A DNA stretch of 64,000 bases from Corynebacterium sp. (GCF_022712195.1 NZ_JALAGY010000006.1:1-64000), one strand, 5' to 3'. Positions 38,037 to 49,016 are shown, counted from the stretch's first letter. Made by a program: numbers and translations. Notes: generated by a model not told the origin, from the sequence alone.

Positions 38037-38042
38037 TACCCT
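38037..38042 (+). promoter_or_regulatory. -10 box (TACCCT) of the anion/arsenite permease gene, leaderless layout
   Basis: TACCCT, 7 bases, ATG at 38050. It separates this gene from the EccE-like gene, whose stop codon is only 55 bases upstream. Confidence 0.5.
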
Positions 38043-38049
38043 GACTGCA

Positions 38050-39063
38050 ATGGGAACCTTCGTGGATCGGATGGAGCGGCACCAGGTCGCGCTCTACCTC
38101 GTCGCGCTGCTGGTGGGCGGGCTCGCAGGGACGGTCTTCCCCGGTGCCGGCGAGGGGCTGGGGGCCGCGGTGAACCCGGTGCTGGCGCTGCTGCTGTACG
38201 CCACCTTCCTGGGCATACCCCTGCGAGGCGCGTTCTCGACGTTGCGGGACGGGTCGTTCCTGGCCACCGTCGGAGTGGTGAACTTCGTGGCGGTGCCCGT
38301 GGTGGTGTGGCTGGTGACCCGGCCCGTGGCGGAAGACCGGGTGCTGCTGGTCGGGGCGTTGTTCGTGCTGCTCGCCCCGTGCATCGACTACGTCATCGTG
38401 TTCACCGGCCTGGCCGGGGGCGCGGCCGACCGGCTGCTGGCCGCGGCCCCGCTGCTGATGCTGGTGCAGATGGTGCTGCTGCCGGTCTTCCTGTGGGCCT
38501 TCCTCGGCTCCGAGGTGGTGGCCGACTTCGACGTCGCCCCGTTCATCGAGGCGTTCGTCGTCCTGATCCTGCTGCCGTTGTGCTCCGCCGCACTGACACA
38601 GGCGGTCCCCGGCCGGGCCGGCGGGCTGGCCCGGTCCGTGGTGGGCGGGACGATGGTCCCGCTGATGATGCTGACCCTTGCGGTGGTCGTCGCCTCACAG
38701 ATCGCCGACGTGAACCGACAGTGGTCGTCCCTGGTGCGGGTCGTCCCCGTCTACGTGCTGTTCGCCGTGGTGATGACGGCGGTGGGCCTGGTCGCCGGAC
38801 GGGTTGCGGGGCGTGTCGCGGGCACCGGTGTCCCGGCGCAGCGCGCGGTGGTGTTCACCGGGGTGACCCGTAACTCGCTGGTGGTGCTGCCGCTGGTCCT
38901 CGCCCTGCCTGGGGGCTATGCGCTGGCACCGCTGGTGGTGGTGAACCAGACGCTCGTGGAGCTGCTGGTCATGGTGGTCCTGGTCCGGGTGGTGCCGCTG
39001 CTGCTCCCCACCGGCCCCGGGCCACAGGTGGTCACAGGTGCAGGACGGCCCGGGCGATCATGA
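38050..39063 (+). CDS. Bile acid:Na+ symporter / arsenite permease (ACR3-like) superfamily protein
   Basis: 337 residues, about 10 membrane helices of the BASS/ACR3 fold. ATFLGIPLRGAFSTLRDGSF, VLLAPCIDYVIVFTGLAGG (a Cys in the place of the ACR3 key cysteine), and in the second half FTGVTRNSLVVLPLVLALP resemble actinobacterial arsenic-resistance-type permeases. No arsenate reductase or ArsR lies nearby, so the substrate is open. The 3' end overlaps mgtE, which runs the other way, by 32 bases. Confidence 0.72.
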   Translation: MGTFVDRMERHQVALYLVALLVGGLAGTVFPGAGEGLGAAVNPVLALLLYATFLGIPLRGAFSTLRDGSFLATVGVVNFVAVPVVVWLVTRPVAEDRVLLVGALFVLLAPCIDYVIVFTGLAGGAADRLLAAAPLLMLVQMVLLPVFLWAFLGSEVVADFDVAPFIEAFVVLILLPLCSAALTQAVPGRAGGLARSVVGGTMVPLMMLTLAVVVASQIADVNRQWSSLVRVVPVYVLFAVVMTAVGLVAGRVAGRVAGTGVPAQRAVVFTGVTRNSLVVLPLVLALPGGYALAPLVVVNQTLVELLVMVVLVRVVPLLLPTGPGPQVVTGAGRPGRS

Positions 39064-40390
39064 AGTAGACGACCAGGCCCGCGGCGTCGACGAAGGTGCT
39101 GATGAAGGGGTTGGAGAAGACGGCCGGATCCGCGCGGACCGCGCGGGCGACCATGGGCATGATGCCGCCGATCGCCGCGGCCATGCTGCACACCGCCAGG
39201 AGCGTCAGCCCGATGATCAGCCCCACCGACGGGTCGTAGACCACCGTCGTGACGCCACCGCCCAGCAGCCCGAGCAACGCACCCAGTGACACCCCCACGC
39301 CCAGCTCCCGCAGGAGCACCTTCCACACGTCCCGCGGCCGGACGTCCCCCAGCGCCAGGGCGCGGGTCACGGTGGTGGCCGCCTGGTTGCCGGTGTTGCC
39401 GCCGGTGCCGATGAGCAGGGGCATGAACAGGGCGAGCACGGTGACCTGTTCCAGTGTCGCCTCGAACACCGACAGCACCTGGACGGTGAGCGTCGCACCG
39501 ATGGCCAGCACCAGCAGCCACACGATGCGCGAGCCCACCAGCGAGCGCACCGGTGTGGCGAGGTAGGGGCGGCGCAGCGGTTCGACACCACCCTGGCGGG
39601 CGGCGTCCTCGGTCTCCTCGTGCTCGAGGATCCTCGCCGCGTCGTCGATGGTGAGCACACCGACGAGCCGGCCCTCCCGGTCGACGATCGGCAGCGCGAG
39701 GAAACCGAGCTCGGCGCAGCGCCGGGCCGCCGCCTCCGCCGTCTGGTAGGCCGTCATGGCGCTGACGTCCTGCATGATCTCCGAGATCAGCAGGTCGTCG
39801 TCGTGACGCAGCAGGTCACGCAGGCTGACCACCCCGACCAGCCGGCGACTGCCGTCCAGCACGGGGAGGGTGTACACGGTCTCGGCGTCGTCGAGCTGGG
39901 CGTGCACCCGCTGCAGCGCCTGCCCCACAGTGGCGTCGACCCGGGTGGAGACGTACTCCGGGGTCATGCGTCGCCCGACCGAGCCCTTCGGGTAGCCCAG
40001 CACCTCCGAGGTCAGCTGCCGGTCCTTCGCGGAGAGTCCGTGGAGCAGCCGCGGTGCCAGGGCCGCAGGCAGTTCGTCGAGCAGCCACACCCGGTCGTCC
40101 GGGTCGAGGTCGCTGAAGATGGTGGCGACCTCCCCGTCGCGCAGACCCTGGATCAGGTCACGCTGCAGCGCCGGGGAGAAGCGCTCGAAGACGTCGATGG
40201 CGTTGTCCTTCGGCAGCAGCCGGTACACGATGGCCCGCTGCCCGGTCGGCAGGCGTTCCAGCAGCGCAGTGAGCTGCTCGGCGGACAACGGGGTGACCGT
40301 CTCGACGATGCCGGGGAAGTCCTTGACCTCCACGAGCTCCTCGACGGTGTCGGAAAGATCGATGGCGTGGTTGATGTGCCGGGTGTTCAT
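39032..40390 (-). CDS. mgtE: Mg2+ transporter MgtE
   Basis: 452 residues. Cytoplasmic N domain (about 10-120, superhelical, ALLERLPTGQRAIVYRLLPK), two CBS domains (about 125-250; GRRMTPEYVSTRVDATV, EIMQDVSAMTAYQTAEAA), a connecting plug helix and five membrane helices (about 280-452) with the pore signature IGTGGNTGNQAATTV. It imports Mg2+ and is gated by intracellular Mg2+ through the N/CBS domains. ATG 40390 follows AGGAC. GTG 40423 is an alternative start. I did not see a clear M-box in the 219 bases upstream. Confidence 0.95.
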   Translation of the reverse strand: MNTRHINHAIDLSDTVEELVEVKDFPGIVETVTPLSAEQLTALLERLPTGQRAIVYRLLPKDNAIDVFERFSPALQRDLIQGLRDGEVATIFSDLDPDDRVWLLDELPAALAPRLLHGLSAKDRQLTSEVLGYPKGSVGRRMTPEYVSTRVDATVGQALQRVHAQLDDAETVYTLPVLDGSRRLVGVVSLRDLLRHDDDLLISEIMQDVSAMTAYQTAEAAARRCAELGFLALPIVDREGRLVGVLTIDDAARILEHEETEDAARQGGVEPLRRPYLATPVRSLVGSRIVWLLVLAIGATLTVQVLSVFEATLEQVTVLALFMPLLIGTGGNTGNQAATTVTRALALGDVRPRDVWKVLLRELGVGVSLGALLGLLGGGVTTVVYDPSVGLIIGLTLLAVCSMAAAIGGIMPMVARAVRADPAVFSNPFISTFVDAAGLVVYFMIARAVLHL

Positions 40391-40609
40391 ACGGGGTCCT
40401 ACCGGGTTCTCGTGTGCGGTCACGTCGGGGCGGGGTTACGCGCCCACGCGTGCACACGGCACCGGGTCAGACCGGTTGACCGTACCGCAGGGAAGGCGCG
40501 CTGCGATGTCTGTGAGGGGAACTGTCACTGTTCACGAATCCTCACCTGCCTTTCCCTGCTCCGGGTCGGTCCTCTACCGCGACCACCGTGCCACAGATCC
40601 CGGAGAGTC

Positions 40610-41470
40610 TCAAAGCGGTGCCCGGCGGTCCCGCGTTACCACCGCCCGGGCCGCCATCTCCTCCTCCGGCGGGTACTGCACGGAGACGAGGTTCAACCCG
40701 CACGCCGGGGCGACCGGCACCGCCGAACTCCTCGACCGCTCCTCCAGCAGTCCACCGGTGAACCCGGCGCCCCGACGCCCCTCCCCCACAGTGAGAACGG
40801 CACCGACCAGCGAGCGCACCATCGACCAGCAGAAGGCGTCCGCCACCACCGTCGCCTCGTAGGTGCGGGGCTCCGTGGTGGTCGACACGTCACGCCAGGT
40901 GAACTCCTGCAGGTCCCGCACCGTGGTGGCGTTCGGCCGGTACCGGCAGAAGGCGGCGAAGTCGTGCAGGCCGACCAGGACGTCCGACGCCTCCTGGACC
41001 GCGTCGAGGTCGACGTCGTGCCGCCACACGGCGGTGTCACGCACCCGCAGCGGCAGTGGCCCGGCCTGAGCGGTCGTCACCCGGTAGACGTACCGTCGCG
41101 ACAACGCCGAGAACCGGGCGTCGAACCCCGCCGGTGCCGCCGTCGCGCCGTGCAGCCGGATGTCCTCCGGCAGCATGCGGGACAGCCGGCGGACCAGCGC
41201 CTCCGGACGGTCCAGCGATCGCTGGAGGAACGCTGACCCAGGCAGGTCGACGTGGGCCACCTGGCCGTTGGCGTGGACACCGGCGTCCGTCCTCCCGGCG
41301 ACCACGAGCTCCACCTGCTCACGGACGACCAGCGACAGGGCGTCCTCCAGCACACCGGCGACGGTGCGGAGCCCCGCCTGCGGGCCCTTCTGCCGCGCCC
41401 AGCCGTGGAAGTCGGTCCCGTCGTAGGCCACGTCCAGCCGGACGCGTACCGTCCCGGTGCCCTCCGTCAT
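40610..41470 (-). CDS. truA: tRNA pseudouridine(38-40) synthase TruA
   Basis: 286 residues. The core starts [20 protein letters not shown]. The catalytic Asp is residue 62 in [14 protein letters not shown]. It makes pseudouridine at positions 38-40 in the anticodon arm. The start ATG 41470 overlaps the stop codon of the upstream membrane gene by four bases. In actinobacteria truA commonly follows rplQ. Here a DUF998-like gene lies between. Confidence 0.93.
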   Translation of the reverse strand: MTEGTGTVRVRLDVAYDGTDFHGWARQKGPQAGLRTVAGVLEDALSLVVREQVELVVAGRTDAGVHANGQVAHVDLPGSAFLQRSLDRPEALVRRLSRMLPEDIRLHGATAAPAGFDARFSALSRRYVYRVTTAQAGPLPLRVRDTAVWRHDVDLDAVQEASDVLVGLHDFAAFCRYRPNATTVRDLQEFTWRDVSTTTEPRTYEATVVADAFCWSMVRSLVGAVLTVGEGRRGAGFTGGLLEERSRSSAVPVAPACGLNLVSVQYPPEEEMAARAVVTRDRRAPL

Positions 41471-42360
41471 CTCCTGTACCCCCTGCTCCCCGGGCTGCCC
41501 CGGTTCTCGGTGTTCTCGTCCGGGTGACGCCGACGGCCCCACCCCTGTGTCCACGCCCCGGTGAATCCCGGGTACCGGCGCGGAGCTGTGCCGGTCGCGC
41601 CGGTGGCGCCGGTACCCTCCGGTTCAGCCGGCGCCGGCACGCCGGTCAGCCCGGCGGCCTCCATGTCCGCGACCCTGCGGCTCTCCTGGTCGGCGGCCCC
41701 GCCGAGAGAGTACATGCACACGCCGATCACCATCAGCCACACCGTCAACGTGTCGAAGGCGATCCGCTCGTACGCCCCCGGCAGTCCGCGCGGCCCGAGC
41801 AGCAGCAGGGCGAGCAACCCCACCACCGAGGCGGTGAGCATGAAGCGGGTGATGAGCAGGTAGGCACCGTAGATCAACGGGTGGGGGCCACGTCCCCCGG
41901 CACTCCGCGCCGACCCCACCCCGGTGAGGAACGCCATGAAGGACCACATCAGGATCGCGTGGACCAGCATCGAGAGGTCGTGGATCGCCGGGGACACGTC
42001 GTAGGGGAACAACCCCGCCAGCATCGCCGCCGCCCCCGCGGCCGCGGCGAGCGCCGCAGGGATCCGCACGGACCGGTGCCCCTCCCGCCCGGCGGCCAGC
42101 CACATCACCCCGGCGGCGACGACGATGATGAACGCCGCGGTGACGTAGGCCGCGTTCGTCAGCATGTAGGCGGGGTTGCAGACGTACCTGGTCCCCAGGT
42201 TGTCCCGCAGGACCTGGCACTCGGTCACCGTGAAGTCGCTGATGCGGTTGTCGGTGAACGAGTACAGTCCCCGCCAGCTCCACAGTGCGACGATGTGCCC
42301 GAAACCTGTGACAAGACCGCTGAGGAACAGCAGCACGCCGGCAAGTCGGTAGGTCAACAC
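41467..42360 (-). CDS. DUF998-like membrane protein
   Basis: 297 residues from GTG 42360 ([15 protein letters not shown]), with six or seven membrane helices. The loop after helix 1 ([18 protein letters not shown], then [18 protein letters not shown]) and [17 protein letters not shown] are typical of DUF998 proteins. The C-terminal 60 residues are polar and disordered with a GATGATG repeat. A TAGAGT box 8 bases before 42360, and the rplQ terminator just upstream of GTG 42408, favour the shorter start. Translationally coupled to truA. Function unknown. Confidence 0.7.
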   Translation of the reverse strand: MLTYRLAGVLLFLSGLVTGFGHIVALWSWRGLYSFTDNRISDFTVTECQVLRDNLGTRYVCNPAYMLTNAAYVTAAFIIVVAAGVMWLAAGREGHRSVRIPAALAAAAGAAAMLAGLFPYDVSPAIHDLSMLVHAILMWSFMAFLTGVGSARSAGGRGPHPLIYGAYLLITRFMLTASVVGLLALLLLGPRGLPGAYERIAFDTLTVWLMVIGVCMYSLGGAADQESRRVADMEAAGLTGVPAPAEPEGTGATGATGTAPRRYPGFTGAWTQGWGRRRHPDENTENRGSPGSRGYRR

Positions 42361-42368
42361 AAGCCATG

Positions 42369-42374
42369 ACTCTA
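42369..42374 (-). promoter_or_regulatory. -10 box (TAGAGT) of the DUF998-like gene / truA unit
   Basis: TAGAGT, 8 bases, GTG 42360. It lies right after the rplQ terminator, so this unit is transcribed on its own. Confidence 0.4.
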
Positions 42375-42411
42375 CCAAGATGACCGCCGCGGACGTGCCA
42401 CCAGACACGTC

Positions 42412-42451
42412 GACGCCCGTCCCCCCTGCGGTGACAGCGGGGACGGGCGTC
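42412..42451 (-). terminator. Terminator of the rpsM-rplQ block
   Basis: GACGCCCGTCCCC, loop, GGGGACGGGCGTC: a 13-base-pair perfect stem 38 bases after the rplQ stop codon. Confidence 0.8.
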
Positions 42452-42488
42452 GACGGTGACGGGCCGGGAAGGGCCTACCGTGAGAGAA

Positions 42489-43001
42489 CTACTTCTCTTC
42501 GGTGGACTCCTCGGCGGCCTCGGCCTCGGCTGCCTCGTCGGCGGCAGCGGCGTCGGTGGACTCGTCGGCCTCGACGACCGGAGCCTCCTCGGCTGCCTTG
42601 GATGCGGCGGCGCGGGTCGCGCGGGTCGCCTCGGTGGAGGCGAGCTCCTCGAGGACCAGGGAGATCTGGCTCATCGGAGCGTTGTCACCCTTGCGGTTCT
42701 CGAGCTTGATGATGCGGGTGTAACCACCGTTACGGCCCTCGAACTTCGGCGCGAGCTCGTTGAACAGGTAGGCCACGACCTCCTTGTCCGTGATGAGCTT
42801 CAGCACGTTGCGGCGGTCGGCGACAGTACCCTTCTTCGCCTTGGTGATGATCTTCTCGACGTACGGGCGCAGGACCTTGGCCTTCGCGTCCGTGGTCTTG
42901 ATGGCGCCGTGCTCAATCAGCTGAGCTGCCAGGTTGGCGAGGATCTTCTTCTGGTGGGAAGCAGATCCGCCGAGGCGGGCACCCTTCTTCGGGGTAGGCA
43001 T
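42489..43001 (-). CDS. rplQ: 50S ribosomal protein L17
   Basis: 170 residues. The L17 core (about 1-120) has [20 protein letters not shown], the basic motif [19 protein letters not shown] and [19 protein letters not shown]. An Ala/Glu-rich C-terminal extension of about 50 residues ([20 protein letters not shown]) is common in corynebacteria and mycobacteria. Last gene of the infA-side ribosomal block, before a strong terminator. Confidence 0.96.
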   Translation of the reverse strand: MPTPKKGARLGGSASHQKKILANLAAQLIEHGAIKTTDAKAKVLRPYVEKIITKAKKGTVADRRNVLKLITDKEVVAYLFNELAPKFEGRNGGYTRIIKLENRKGDNAPMSQISLVLEELASTEATRATRAAASKAAEEAPVVEADESTDAAAADEAAEAEAAEESTEEK

Positions 43002-43107
43002 AACTTCTCCTCGTGTGTTTCTCTAGTCAGACTGTGTCAAGCGCGATGTCGGTGTTCCCACCGGTGGGCCACCGGGCACAGCCGACGGCGGTTCCCGTGA
43101 AGAGGGA

Positions 43108-44121
43108 CTACTCGGCGATGTCCTCGCCCTCGGTGTCGACGAATTCGCCGGACTCCGGGTCGTAGCCCTCGATGTCGTTGATGTCGAAGCCCTCGGGCGC
43201 GTCCTTGAGACCCAGGCCCAGCTCGGCGAGCTTGACCTTGACCTCGTTGATGGACTTCTGACCGAAGTTGCGGATGTCCAGCAGGTCGGACTCGGTCCGG
43301 CCGGCGAGCTCGCCGACGGTGTGGATGTCCTCACGCTTCAGGCAGTTGTAGGACCGCACGGAGAAGTCGAGGTCCTCGATCGGGGTGCTGTAGGCGGCGA
43401 TGTGCTCGGTCTCCATCGGGGACGGGCCGATCTCGATACCTTCAGCAGCCAGGTTGAGTTCCTGGGCCAGACCGAACAGCTCCACCAGGGTCTTGCCGGC
43501 GGACGCCATGGCGTCGCGGGCGGTGATGGAGTTCTTCGTCTCGACGTCGATGACCAGCTTGTCGAAGTCCGTGCGCTGTTCCACACGGGTGGCCTCGACC
43601 TTGTAGCTGACCTTCAGCACCGGGGAGTAGATCTGGTCGACCGGGATACGGCCGATCTCACCGGTGGTGGGGGCGGCCGGGACGTACCCGCGGCCACGCT
43701 CGACGACGAGCTCGATGTCGATCTTGCCCTGCTCATTGAGGGTCGCGATGTGCAGGTCCGGGTTGTGGACCTCCACACCGGTCGGGGCGACGACGTCTGC
43801 CCCGGTGACCTCACCGGCGCCTTCCTTGCGGATGTACATCGTGACCGGCTCATCGGAGTCCGAGGAGAGGACCAGGGACTTGATGTTCAGGATGATGTCG
43901 GAGACATCCTCCTTCACGCCGGGGATGGTGGTGAACTCGTGGAGCACACCCTCGATCCGGATGGAGGTGACCGCTGCGCCCGGGATGGACGACAGCAGGG
44001 TACGGCGCAGCGAGTTTCCGAGCGTGTAGCCGAAACCGGGCTCCAGCGGCTCGATGACGAACCGGGAACGGGACGGGCTGACGAACTCTTCGCTCAACGC
44101 CGGGCGCTGTGAAATGAGCAT
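43108..44121 (-). CDS. rpoA: RNA polymerase alpha subunit
   Basis: 337 residues. N-terminal domain about 1-230 for dimerisation and assembly ([39 protein letters not shown]). C-terminal domain about 250-320 for UP-element and activator contact ([40 protein letters not shown]). Standard position between rpsD and rplQ. Confidence 0.97.
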   Translation of the reverse strand: MLISQRPALSEEFVSPSRSRFVIEPLEPGFGYTLGNSLRRTLLSSIPGAAVTSIRIEGVLHEFTTIPGVKEDVSDIILNIKSLVLSSDSDEPVTMYIRKEGAGEVTGADVVAPTGVEVHNPDLHIATLNEQGKIDIELVVERGRGYVPAAPTTGEIGRIPVDQIYSPVLKVSYKVEATRVEQRTDFDKLVIDVETKNSITARDAMASAGKTLVELFGLAQELNLAAEGIEIGPSPMETEHIAAYSTPIEDLDFSVRSYNCLKREDIHTVGELAGRTESDLLDIRNFGQKSINEVKVKLAELGLGLKDAPEGFDINDIEGYDPESGEFVDTEGEDIAE

Positions 44122-44239
44122 TCTGCTTCTCCTTGGTGGCGACCGCTATTTGACGCCGTAGAGATGAACAACTGATCTTGACGGGAACCGCCACCGGCCA
44201 CAGGTGCGGCGGTGGACGGCGGTGGTGCGACCGAACGTC

Positions 44240-44845
44240 CTACTTGGAGTAGAACTCGACGATGAGCTGCTCCTGCAGCGGCACGTCGATCTGGGCGCGC
44301 TCGGGCAGCTGGTGCACGAGGATGCGCAGGGAGGACGGCACAACCTGGAGCCAGGCCGGGACGACGGCGTCGACCAGGAGCTCCTGGGCCTCTTCGAACC
44401 ACAGCATCGAGCGGGAACGGTCCCGGACGTCGATGATGTCGTACTGGGAGACCTGGAAGGACGGCACGTTGATGTTCTTGCCGTTCACGGTGAAGTGACC
44501 GTGGGAGACGAGCTGACGTGCCTGCCGACGGGTGCGGGCCAGGCCTGCACGGTAGACGACGTTGTCCAGCCGGGACTCCAGGAGGATGACCAGGTTGTCA
44601 CCGGTCTTGCCGGGACGACGGTTGGCCTCCGCGTAGTAGCGGCGGAACTGCTTCTCCATGACACCGTAGGTGAAGCGGGCCTTCTGCTTCTCCTGCAGCT
44701 GGGTCAGGTACTCCGACTCCTTGATGCGGGTGCGGCCGGCCTGTCCCGGGGGGTACGGGCGGCGCTCGAAGGAGCGGTCCCCGCCGACGAGGTCGACGCG
44801 GAGACGACGGGACTTACGGGTGGCGGATCCGGTATAGCGAGCCAT
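44240..44845 (-). CDS. rpsD: 30S ribosomal protein S4
   Basis: 201 residues. MARYTGSATRKSRRLRVDLV lacks the four N-terminal zinc cysteines, so this is a zinc-free (C-minus) S4. S4 domain: DNVVYRAGLARTRRQARQLV, VSHGHFTVNGKNINVPSFQV. It binds the 5' domain of 16S rRNA. 118 bases separate it from rpoA. Confidence 0.96.
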   Translation of the reverse strand: MARYTGSATRKSRRLRVDLVGGDRSFERRPYPPGQAGRTRIKESEYLTQLQEKQKARFTYGVMEKQFRRYYAEANRRPGKTGDNLVILLESRLDNVVYRAGLARTRRQARQLVSHGHFTVNGKNINVPSFQVSQYDIIDVRDRSRSMLWFEEAQELLVDAVVPAWLQVVPSSLRILVHQLPERAQIDVPLQEQLIVEFYSK

Positions 44846-44866
44846 GTGGTATCCCTATCCTTTCTT

Positions 44867-45271
44867 CTAGACGCGACGACGCTTCGGCGGACGGCAGCCG
44901 TTGTGCGGCTGCGGGGTCACGTCGGAGATCGTGCCGACCTCGAGGCCGGCGGTGGACAGGGAACGGATGGCGGTCTCGCGGCCGGAGCCCGGGCCCTTGA
45001 CGAAAACGTCGACCTTCTTCATGCCGTGCTCCATCGCCTTGCGGGCGGCGGACTCAGCGGCCATCTGGGCGGCGAACGGCGTGGACTTACGGGAGCCCTT
45101 GAAGCCGACGTGTCCCGAGGAGGCCCAGGAGATGACAGCACCCTTCGGGTCCGTGATGGACACGATGGTGTTGTTGAAGGTGGACTTGATGTACGCGGCG
45201 CCGTGCGCCACGTTCTTCTTGACGACGCGACGGCCGGTACGGCGCGCGCCGGAGCGAGCTTTGGGAGGCAT
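44867..45271 (-). CDS. rpsK: 30S ribosomal protein S11
   Basis: 134 residues. [40 protein letters not shown] and the C-terminal [18 protein letters not shown] are family signatures. It lines the platform of the 30S near the E site. 21 bases before rpsD. Confidence 0.96.
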   Translation of the reverse strand: MPPKARSGARRTGRRVVKKNVAHGAAYIKSTFNNTIVSITDPKGAVISWASSGHVGFKGSRKSTPFAAQMAAESAARKAMEHGMKKVDVFVKGPGSGRETAIRSLSTAGLEVGTISDVTPQPHNGCRPPKRRRV

Positions 45272-45274
45272 AGA

Positions 45275-45643
45275 CTACTTCTTCTTTCCTGCGATCGTCT
45301 TCTTCGGGCCCTTACGCGTACGAGCGTTGGTCTTCGTGCGCTGACCGCGCACAGGCAGGCCACGACGGTGGCGGATGCCCTGGTAGCAACCGATCTCGAT
45401 CTTGCGACGGATGTCAGCCTGGACCTCGCGGCGAAGATCGCCCTCGACCTTCCAGGTGCTCTCGATCGCGTCCCTCAGAGTGGAGATGTGCTCGTCCGTG
45501 AGGTCCTTGGACCGCAGGTCGGGAGAGATGCCGGTCTTCTCCAGCAGCTCGGCGGCACGGGCGGGGCCGATACCGTAGATGTAGGTGAGTGCAACCTCCA
45601 TGCGCTTGTCGCGCGGGAGGTCGACACCAGCAAGGCGTGCCAT
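45275..45643 (-). CDS. rpsM: 30S ribosomal protein S13
   Basis: 122 residues. [40 protein letters not shown], and the basic tail [20 protein letters not shown]. It contacts 23S rRNA and P-site tRNA. Three bases before rpsK. rpmJ, which precedes rpsM in many bacteria, is not found in the 223 bases before it. Confidence 0.96.
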   Translation of the reverse strand: MARLAGVDLPRDKRMEVALTYIYGIGPARAAELLEKTGISPDLRSKDLTDEHISTLRDAIESTWKVEGDLRREVQADIRRKIEIGCYQGIRHRRGLPVRGQRTKTNARTRKGPKKTIAGKKK

Positions 45644-45866
45644 ATGGCAGTTCCTTCCGGATTACAGCGGCGGTTTTCTCCACACACGTCCCGGTTTTCC
45701 GTCCCCTGCCCCACCCGGAGGTGGCACGGGGGACGGCGGGCTTCAGCCGCCGCGGCCGAAGGTGGTTGTCCGGTACCCGTCACGCCCCTGTGAAGGGGAC
45801 GGCGGGCCACCGGCTGGATGTGTGGAGGCTGAATGACTGTGCGACCAGTGCGAACGGTCGGACGGC

Positions 45867-46085
45867 CTACTTGTAGCGGTAGACGATCCGGCCACGGGTC
45901 AGGTCGTAGGGCGAGAGCTCCACGACGACCCGGTCCTCGGGGAGGATACGGATATAGTGCTGACGCATCTTGCCGGAAATGTGTGCGAGCACCTTGTGCC
46001 CGTTGTCCAGCTCAACGCGGAACATCGCGTTCGGCAGGGGCTCGACGATCTTGCCCTCAACCTCGATGGCGCCTTCTTTAGCCAT
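45867..46085 (-). CDS. infA: Translation initiation factor IF-1
   Basis: 72 residues, OB-fold: [40 protein letters not shown], then [20 protein letters not shown] and RIVYRYK. It binds the 30S A site during initiation. ATG 46085 is the family start. The 223 bases to rpsM hold no rpmJ and no other gene I can support. Confidence 0.96.
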   Translation of the reverse strand: MAKEGAIEVEGKIVEPLPNAMFRVELDNGHKVLAHISGKMRQHYIRILPEDRVVVELSPYDLTRGRIVYRYK

Positions 46086-46209
46086 ATCCTCCACTTTTCC
46101 CGGCCCGCCACTGGGGACGGACCATTAGGTCTGGTCTGCGTTGATGGGACGGGCGTTCTGCGGTCTCGCAGTGCCCACGTGTCCACACCAACGACTCACG
46201 ATACGGCAT

Positions 46210-46257
46210 CGGCCCTGGGCATGACAAATGCGGACGCATTCGTCATGCCCAGGGCCG
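46210..46257. terminator. Long hairpin between map and infA
   Basis: CGGCCCTGGGCATGAC...GTCATGCCCAGGGCCG is an almost perfect stem of about 20 pairs with a small loop, 30 bases after the map stop codon. It probably ends the secY-adk-map transcript. It has no T run on either side. Confidence 0.7.
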
Positions 46258-46286
46258 ACGGGACCGGCGGTGCCGGCAGGCGGGGC

Positions 46287-47090
46287 TCAGTACCTGGGGG
46301 TGAGGATCCGGGGACCGTCCTCCGTGGCGGCCACCGTGTGCTCCCAGTGCGAGGCGGGGGAACCGTCCAGGGTCTTCACACCCCAGTCGTCGTCGAGCAC
46401 GTAGGAGTCGGTCGTACCGAGGGCGAGCATCGGCTCGATGGCCAGCGTGCTGCCCACCTCGATGTGCGGTCCCTTGCCGGGCGCACCCTCGTTGGCGAGG
46501 TACGGTTCCTCGTGCATCTCGTGCCCGATACCGTGACCGCCGTAGCCGTCGACGATGTGGAGTGAGACACCGAACCTCTCCTCGGCGCGCTCCGTGGCCT
46601 CCTCGAGAGCCCAGGAGACGTCCGTCAGACGGTTGCCGGGGACCATGGCCTTCAGACCCTCGTGGAGGACCCACTCGGTGGCCTGGTTCAGTTTGAGGGT
46701 CTCCGGCGCCAGCGTGTCGTCGCCGCCCACGGCGAAGGTCCAGGCGGAGTCACCCACCCAGCCGTCGAGCGTGGCGCCGCAGTCGATGGAGACGAGGTCC
46801 CCGTCCTTCAGGACGGTGGCGGCGTCCGGGATCCCGTGCACGATCATGTCGTTGACCGACGAGCAGATGCTCCCCGGGAACCCGCCGTAGCCCTTGAAGG
46901 TGGGCACGGCCCCCGCCGCACGGATGGTCTCCTCCGCGACGGCGTCGAGGTCGAGGGTGCTGACACCTGCGGCCGCGGCCGCCCGAACCGCCTGCAGTGC
47001 GCGGCCGACGATCTCCCCCGACGCCTGCATGGCGTCGAGTTCACCCGGGGTCTTGCCCTTGATGACCTTGCTCTTCCTGCGGAATCCCAT
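46287..47090 (-). CDS. map: Methionine aminopeptidase
   Basis: 267 residues, type I MetAP fold. Metal ligands lie in [19 protein letters not shown] (two Asp), [15 protein letters not shown] (His), the Glu in AIEPMLALG and the Glu in [13 protein letters not shown]. It removes N-terminal Met from new proteins. ATG 47090 was chosen; the codon before it is TTG. 52 bases after adk, and part of the secY-adk-map unit. Confidence 0.95.
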   Translation of the reverse strand: MGFRRKSKVIKGKTPGELDAMQASGEIVGRALQAVRAAAAAGVSTLDLDAVAEETIRAAGAVPTFKGYGGFPGSICSSVNDMIVHGIPDAATVLKDGDLVSIDCGATLDGWVGDSAWTFAVGGDDTLAPETLKLNQATEWVLHEGLKAMVPGNRLTDVSWALEEATERAEERFGVSLHIVDGYGGHGIGHEMHEEPYLANEGAPGKGPHIEVGSTLAIEPMLALGTTDSYVLDDDWGVKTLDGSPASHWEHTVAATEDGPRILTPRY

Positions 47091-47142
47091 CAACTGCCTG
47101 TCTGTGTCGTGTCGCCGTCGTGTCGCCGTAGTTGCAGCTGGG

Positions 47143-47688
47143 TCAGCGGTCCAGGGCGTCCAGCGTGGACGACGAGATGTCCTCCACCGTGCCCTCGGCG
47201 TCGACGTTGATGATGATGTCGGAGTAGTAGTCGATCAGCGGGGCGGTCTCGTCCCGGTAGACCTGCAGACGGGTACGGATGGTCTCCTCCGTGTCGTCGC
47301 TGCGGCCACGGGCGAGCATCCGCTCCACCACGACGTCCTCGGACACCTGGTAGTTCAGGACGTTGTTCAGCGAGGTGCCCTTGCGCTCCAGGATCTCAGA
47401 GAGAATCTCGGCCTGCTCGACCGTGCGGGGGAAACCGTCGAGCAGGAAGCCGTCGGCGGCGTCCTGCTGGTCGAGACGCTTGCTGACCATGTCCGCGGTG
47501 ACGGAGGTCGGGACGAGCTTGCCGGCGTCCATGTACTCCTGTGCCTGACGGCCCAGGTCGGTCTCCTTGGAGATGTTCTCGCGGAAGAGATCACCCGTGG
47601 AGATGTGCGGCACGCCCAGCGAGTCGGCGAGGATGGCGGCCTGCGTACCCTTACCTGCACCGGGAGGGCCGAGGAGAACGAGTCTCAT
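47143..47688 (-). CDS. adk: Adenylate kinase
   Basis: 181 residues, the short form without the inserted LID zinc domain, as usual for actinobacteria. P-loop [29 protein letters not shown] (AMP site), and a short LID around [20 protein letters not shown]. It balances AMP, ADP and ATP. The start codon overlaps the secY stop codon (ATGA). Confidence 0.96.
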   Translation of the reverse strand: MRLVLLGPPGAGKGTQAAILADSLGVPHISTGDLFRENISKETDLGRQAQEYMDAGKLVPTSVTADMVSKRLDQQDAADGFLLDGFPRTVEQAEILSEILERKGTSLNNVLNYQVSEDVVVERMLARGRSDDTEETIRTRLQVYRDETAPLIDYYSDIIINVDAEGTVEDISSSTLDALDR

Positions 47689-49016
47689 TTGAGGAATCCT
47701 TCGTAGTTGGCTTGCATGAGCTGGGACTCGATCTGCTTGACGGTGGTCAGAGCGACCGAGACCATAATCAGGATAGCGGTACCACCGAACGCGCCCAGAC
47801 TGGAGGCTGCGCCGTCAGAGGCGAGTCCCATCGTAATCGCGACATTCGGCAGGACGGCGATAACGGCGAGATACACCGAACCGACGAGCAGAAGCCGGGT
47901 CATCACGTACCAGAGGTACTCGGCGGTCGGGCGGCCCGGACGGATGCCCGGGATGAACCCACCGTACTTCTTCATGTTCTCGGCCTGGTCGTTCGGGTCG
48001 TACTGGATCGACACGTAGAAGTACGAGAAGAAGATGATCAGCAACGCGAAGATCAGGATGTAGGGCCAGCTCGACGGGTCCGAGAGCACGGTCATCACGT
48101 TGCGGTTCCACCAGTTGTCCTCCTGCCCGGCGTTGCCGGACTGGATGATCTGGGTGATCAGGATCGGCACGGTGAGGATCGACGACGCGAAGATCACCGG
48201 GATCACGCCCGCCTGGTTGACCTTCAGCGGGAGGTAGGTCGACGTCTCGCCGTACTGGCGACGTCCGACCATGCGCTTGGCGTACTGCACCGGGATACGA
48301 CGCTGCCCCTGCTCGATGAAGATCACCGCGATCACCAGCAGCAGCACCGCGACGACGACGCCGGCGAAGACGAAGCCGCCGGAGCTGCGCAGGATCTGCA
48401 TGCCCTGGGCGGGCAGCTGCGTTGCGATACCGGCGAAGATCAGCAGCGACATGCCGTTGCCCACGCCACGGTCGGTGATCAGCTCACCGAACCACATCAC
48501 CAGCACGGCACCGGCGGTCATGATGGTGACCATCATGACCAGACCGAACACACCGATGTCCTCGTGGAGGACCCGGACGTTGGTGCCCAGCAGCTGCTGC
48601 CGGTCGGCAAGGGCGACGATGCCCGCCGACTGCAGCAGCGCCAGGGCGACGGTGAGGTACCTGGTGTACTCGGTCATCTTCGCCTGACCGGACTGCCCCT
48701 CCTTCTTCAACTGCTCGAAGCGGGGGATCACCACGGTCAGAAGCTGCACGATGATCGAGGCGGTGATGTACGGCATGATGCCGATCGCGAAGACCGACAG
48801 CTGAAGTAGTGCACCACCGGAGAACAGGTTGATCAGCGTGTACATGCTGTTCCCGCCGTCCTCGGTCAGGGAACGGACCTGTGAGGTGACTTCCGCGTAG
48901 TCGACACCGGGGGTCGGGATCTGTGCTCCGATCCGGTAGAGGATGATCATCGCAAGGGTGAAGAAGATCTTCTTGCGCAGATCAGCATCCCGGAACGCCG
49001 AGAGCAAGGCGGTCAC
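47685..49016 (-). CDS. secY: Preprotein translocase subunit SecY
   Basis: 443 residues, ten membrane helices. Family signatures are [11 protein letters not shown] (plug side), [20 protein letters not shown] and [11 protein letters not shown]. The C-terminal region is [20 protein letters not shown] and [20 protein letters not shown]. It forms the Sec channel with SecE and SecG. First gene of secY-adk-map, separated from rplO by 415 bases with a terminator. Confidence 0.97.
   Translation of the reverse strand: MTALLSAFRDADLRKKIFFTLAMIILYRIGAQIPTPGVDYAEVTSQVRSLTEDGGNSMYTLINLFSGGALLQLSVFAIGIMPYITASIIVQLLTVVIPRFEQLKKEGQSGQAKMTEYTRYLTVALALLQSAGIVALADRQQLLGTNVRVLHEDIGVFGLVMMVTIMTAGAVLVMWFGELITDRGVGNGMSLLIFAGIATQLPAQGMQILRSSGGFVFAGVVVAVLLLVIAVIFIEQGQRRIPVQYAKRMVGRRQYGETSTYLPLKVNQAGVIPVIFASSILTVPILITQIIQSGNAGQEDNWWNRNVMTVLSDPSSWPYILIFALLIIFFSYFYVSIQYDPNDQAENMKKYGGFIPGIRPGRPTAEYLWYVMTRLLLVGSVYLAVIAVLPNVAITMGLASDGAASSLGAFGGTAILIMVSVALTTVKQIESQLMQANYEGFLK

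Noticed and set aside
45644..45866. rpmJ between infA and rpsM
   Set aside because: I looked for a short Lys/Arg-rich frame with the L36 cysteines on the minus strand and found none. Corynebacteria carry rpmJ elsewhere.
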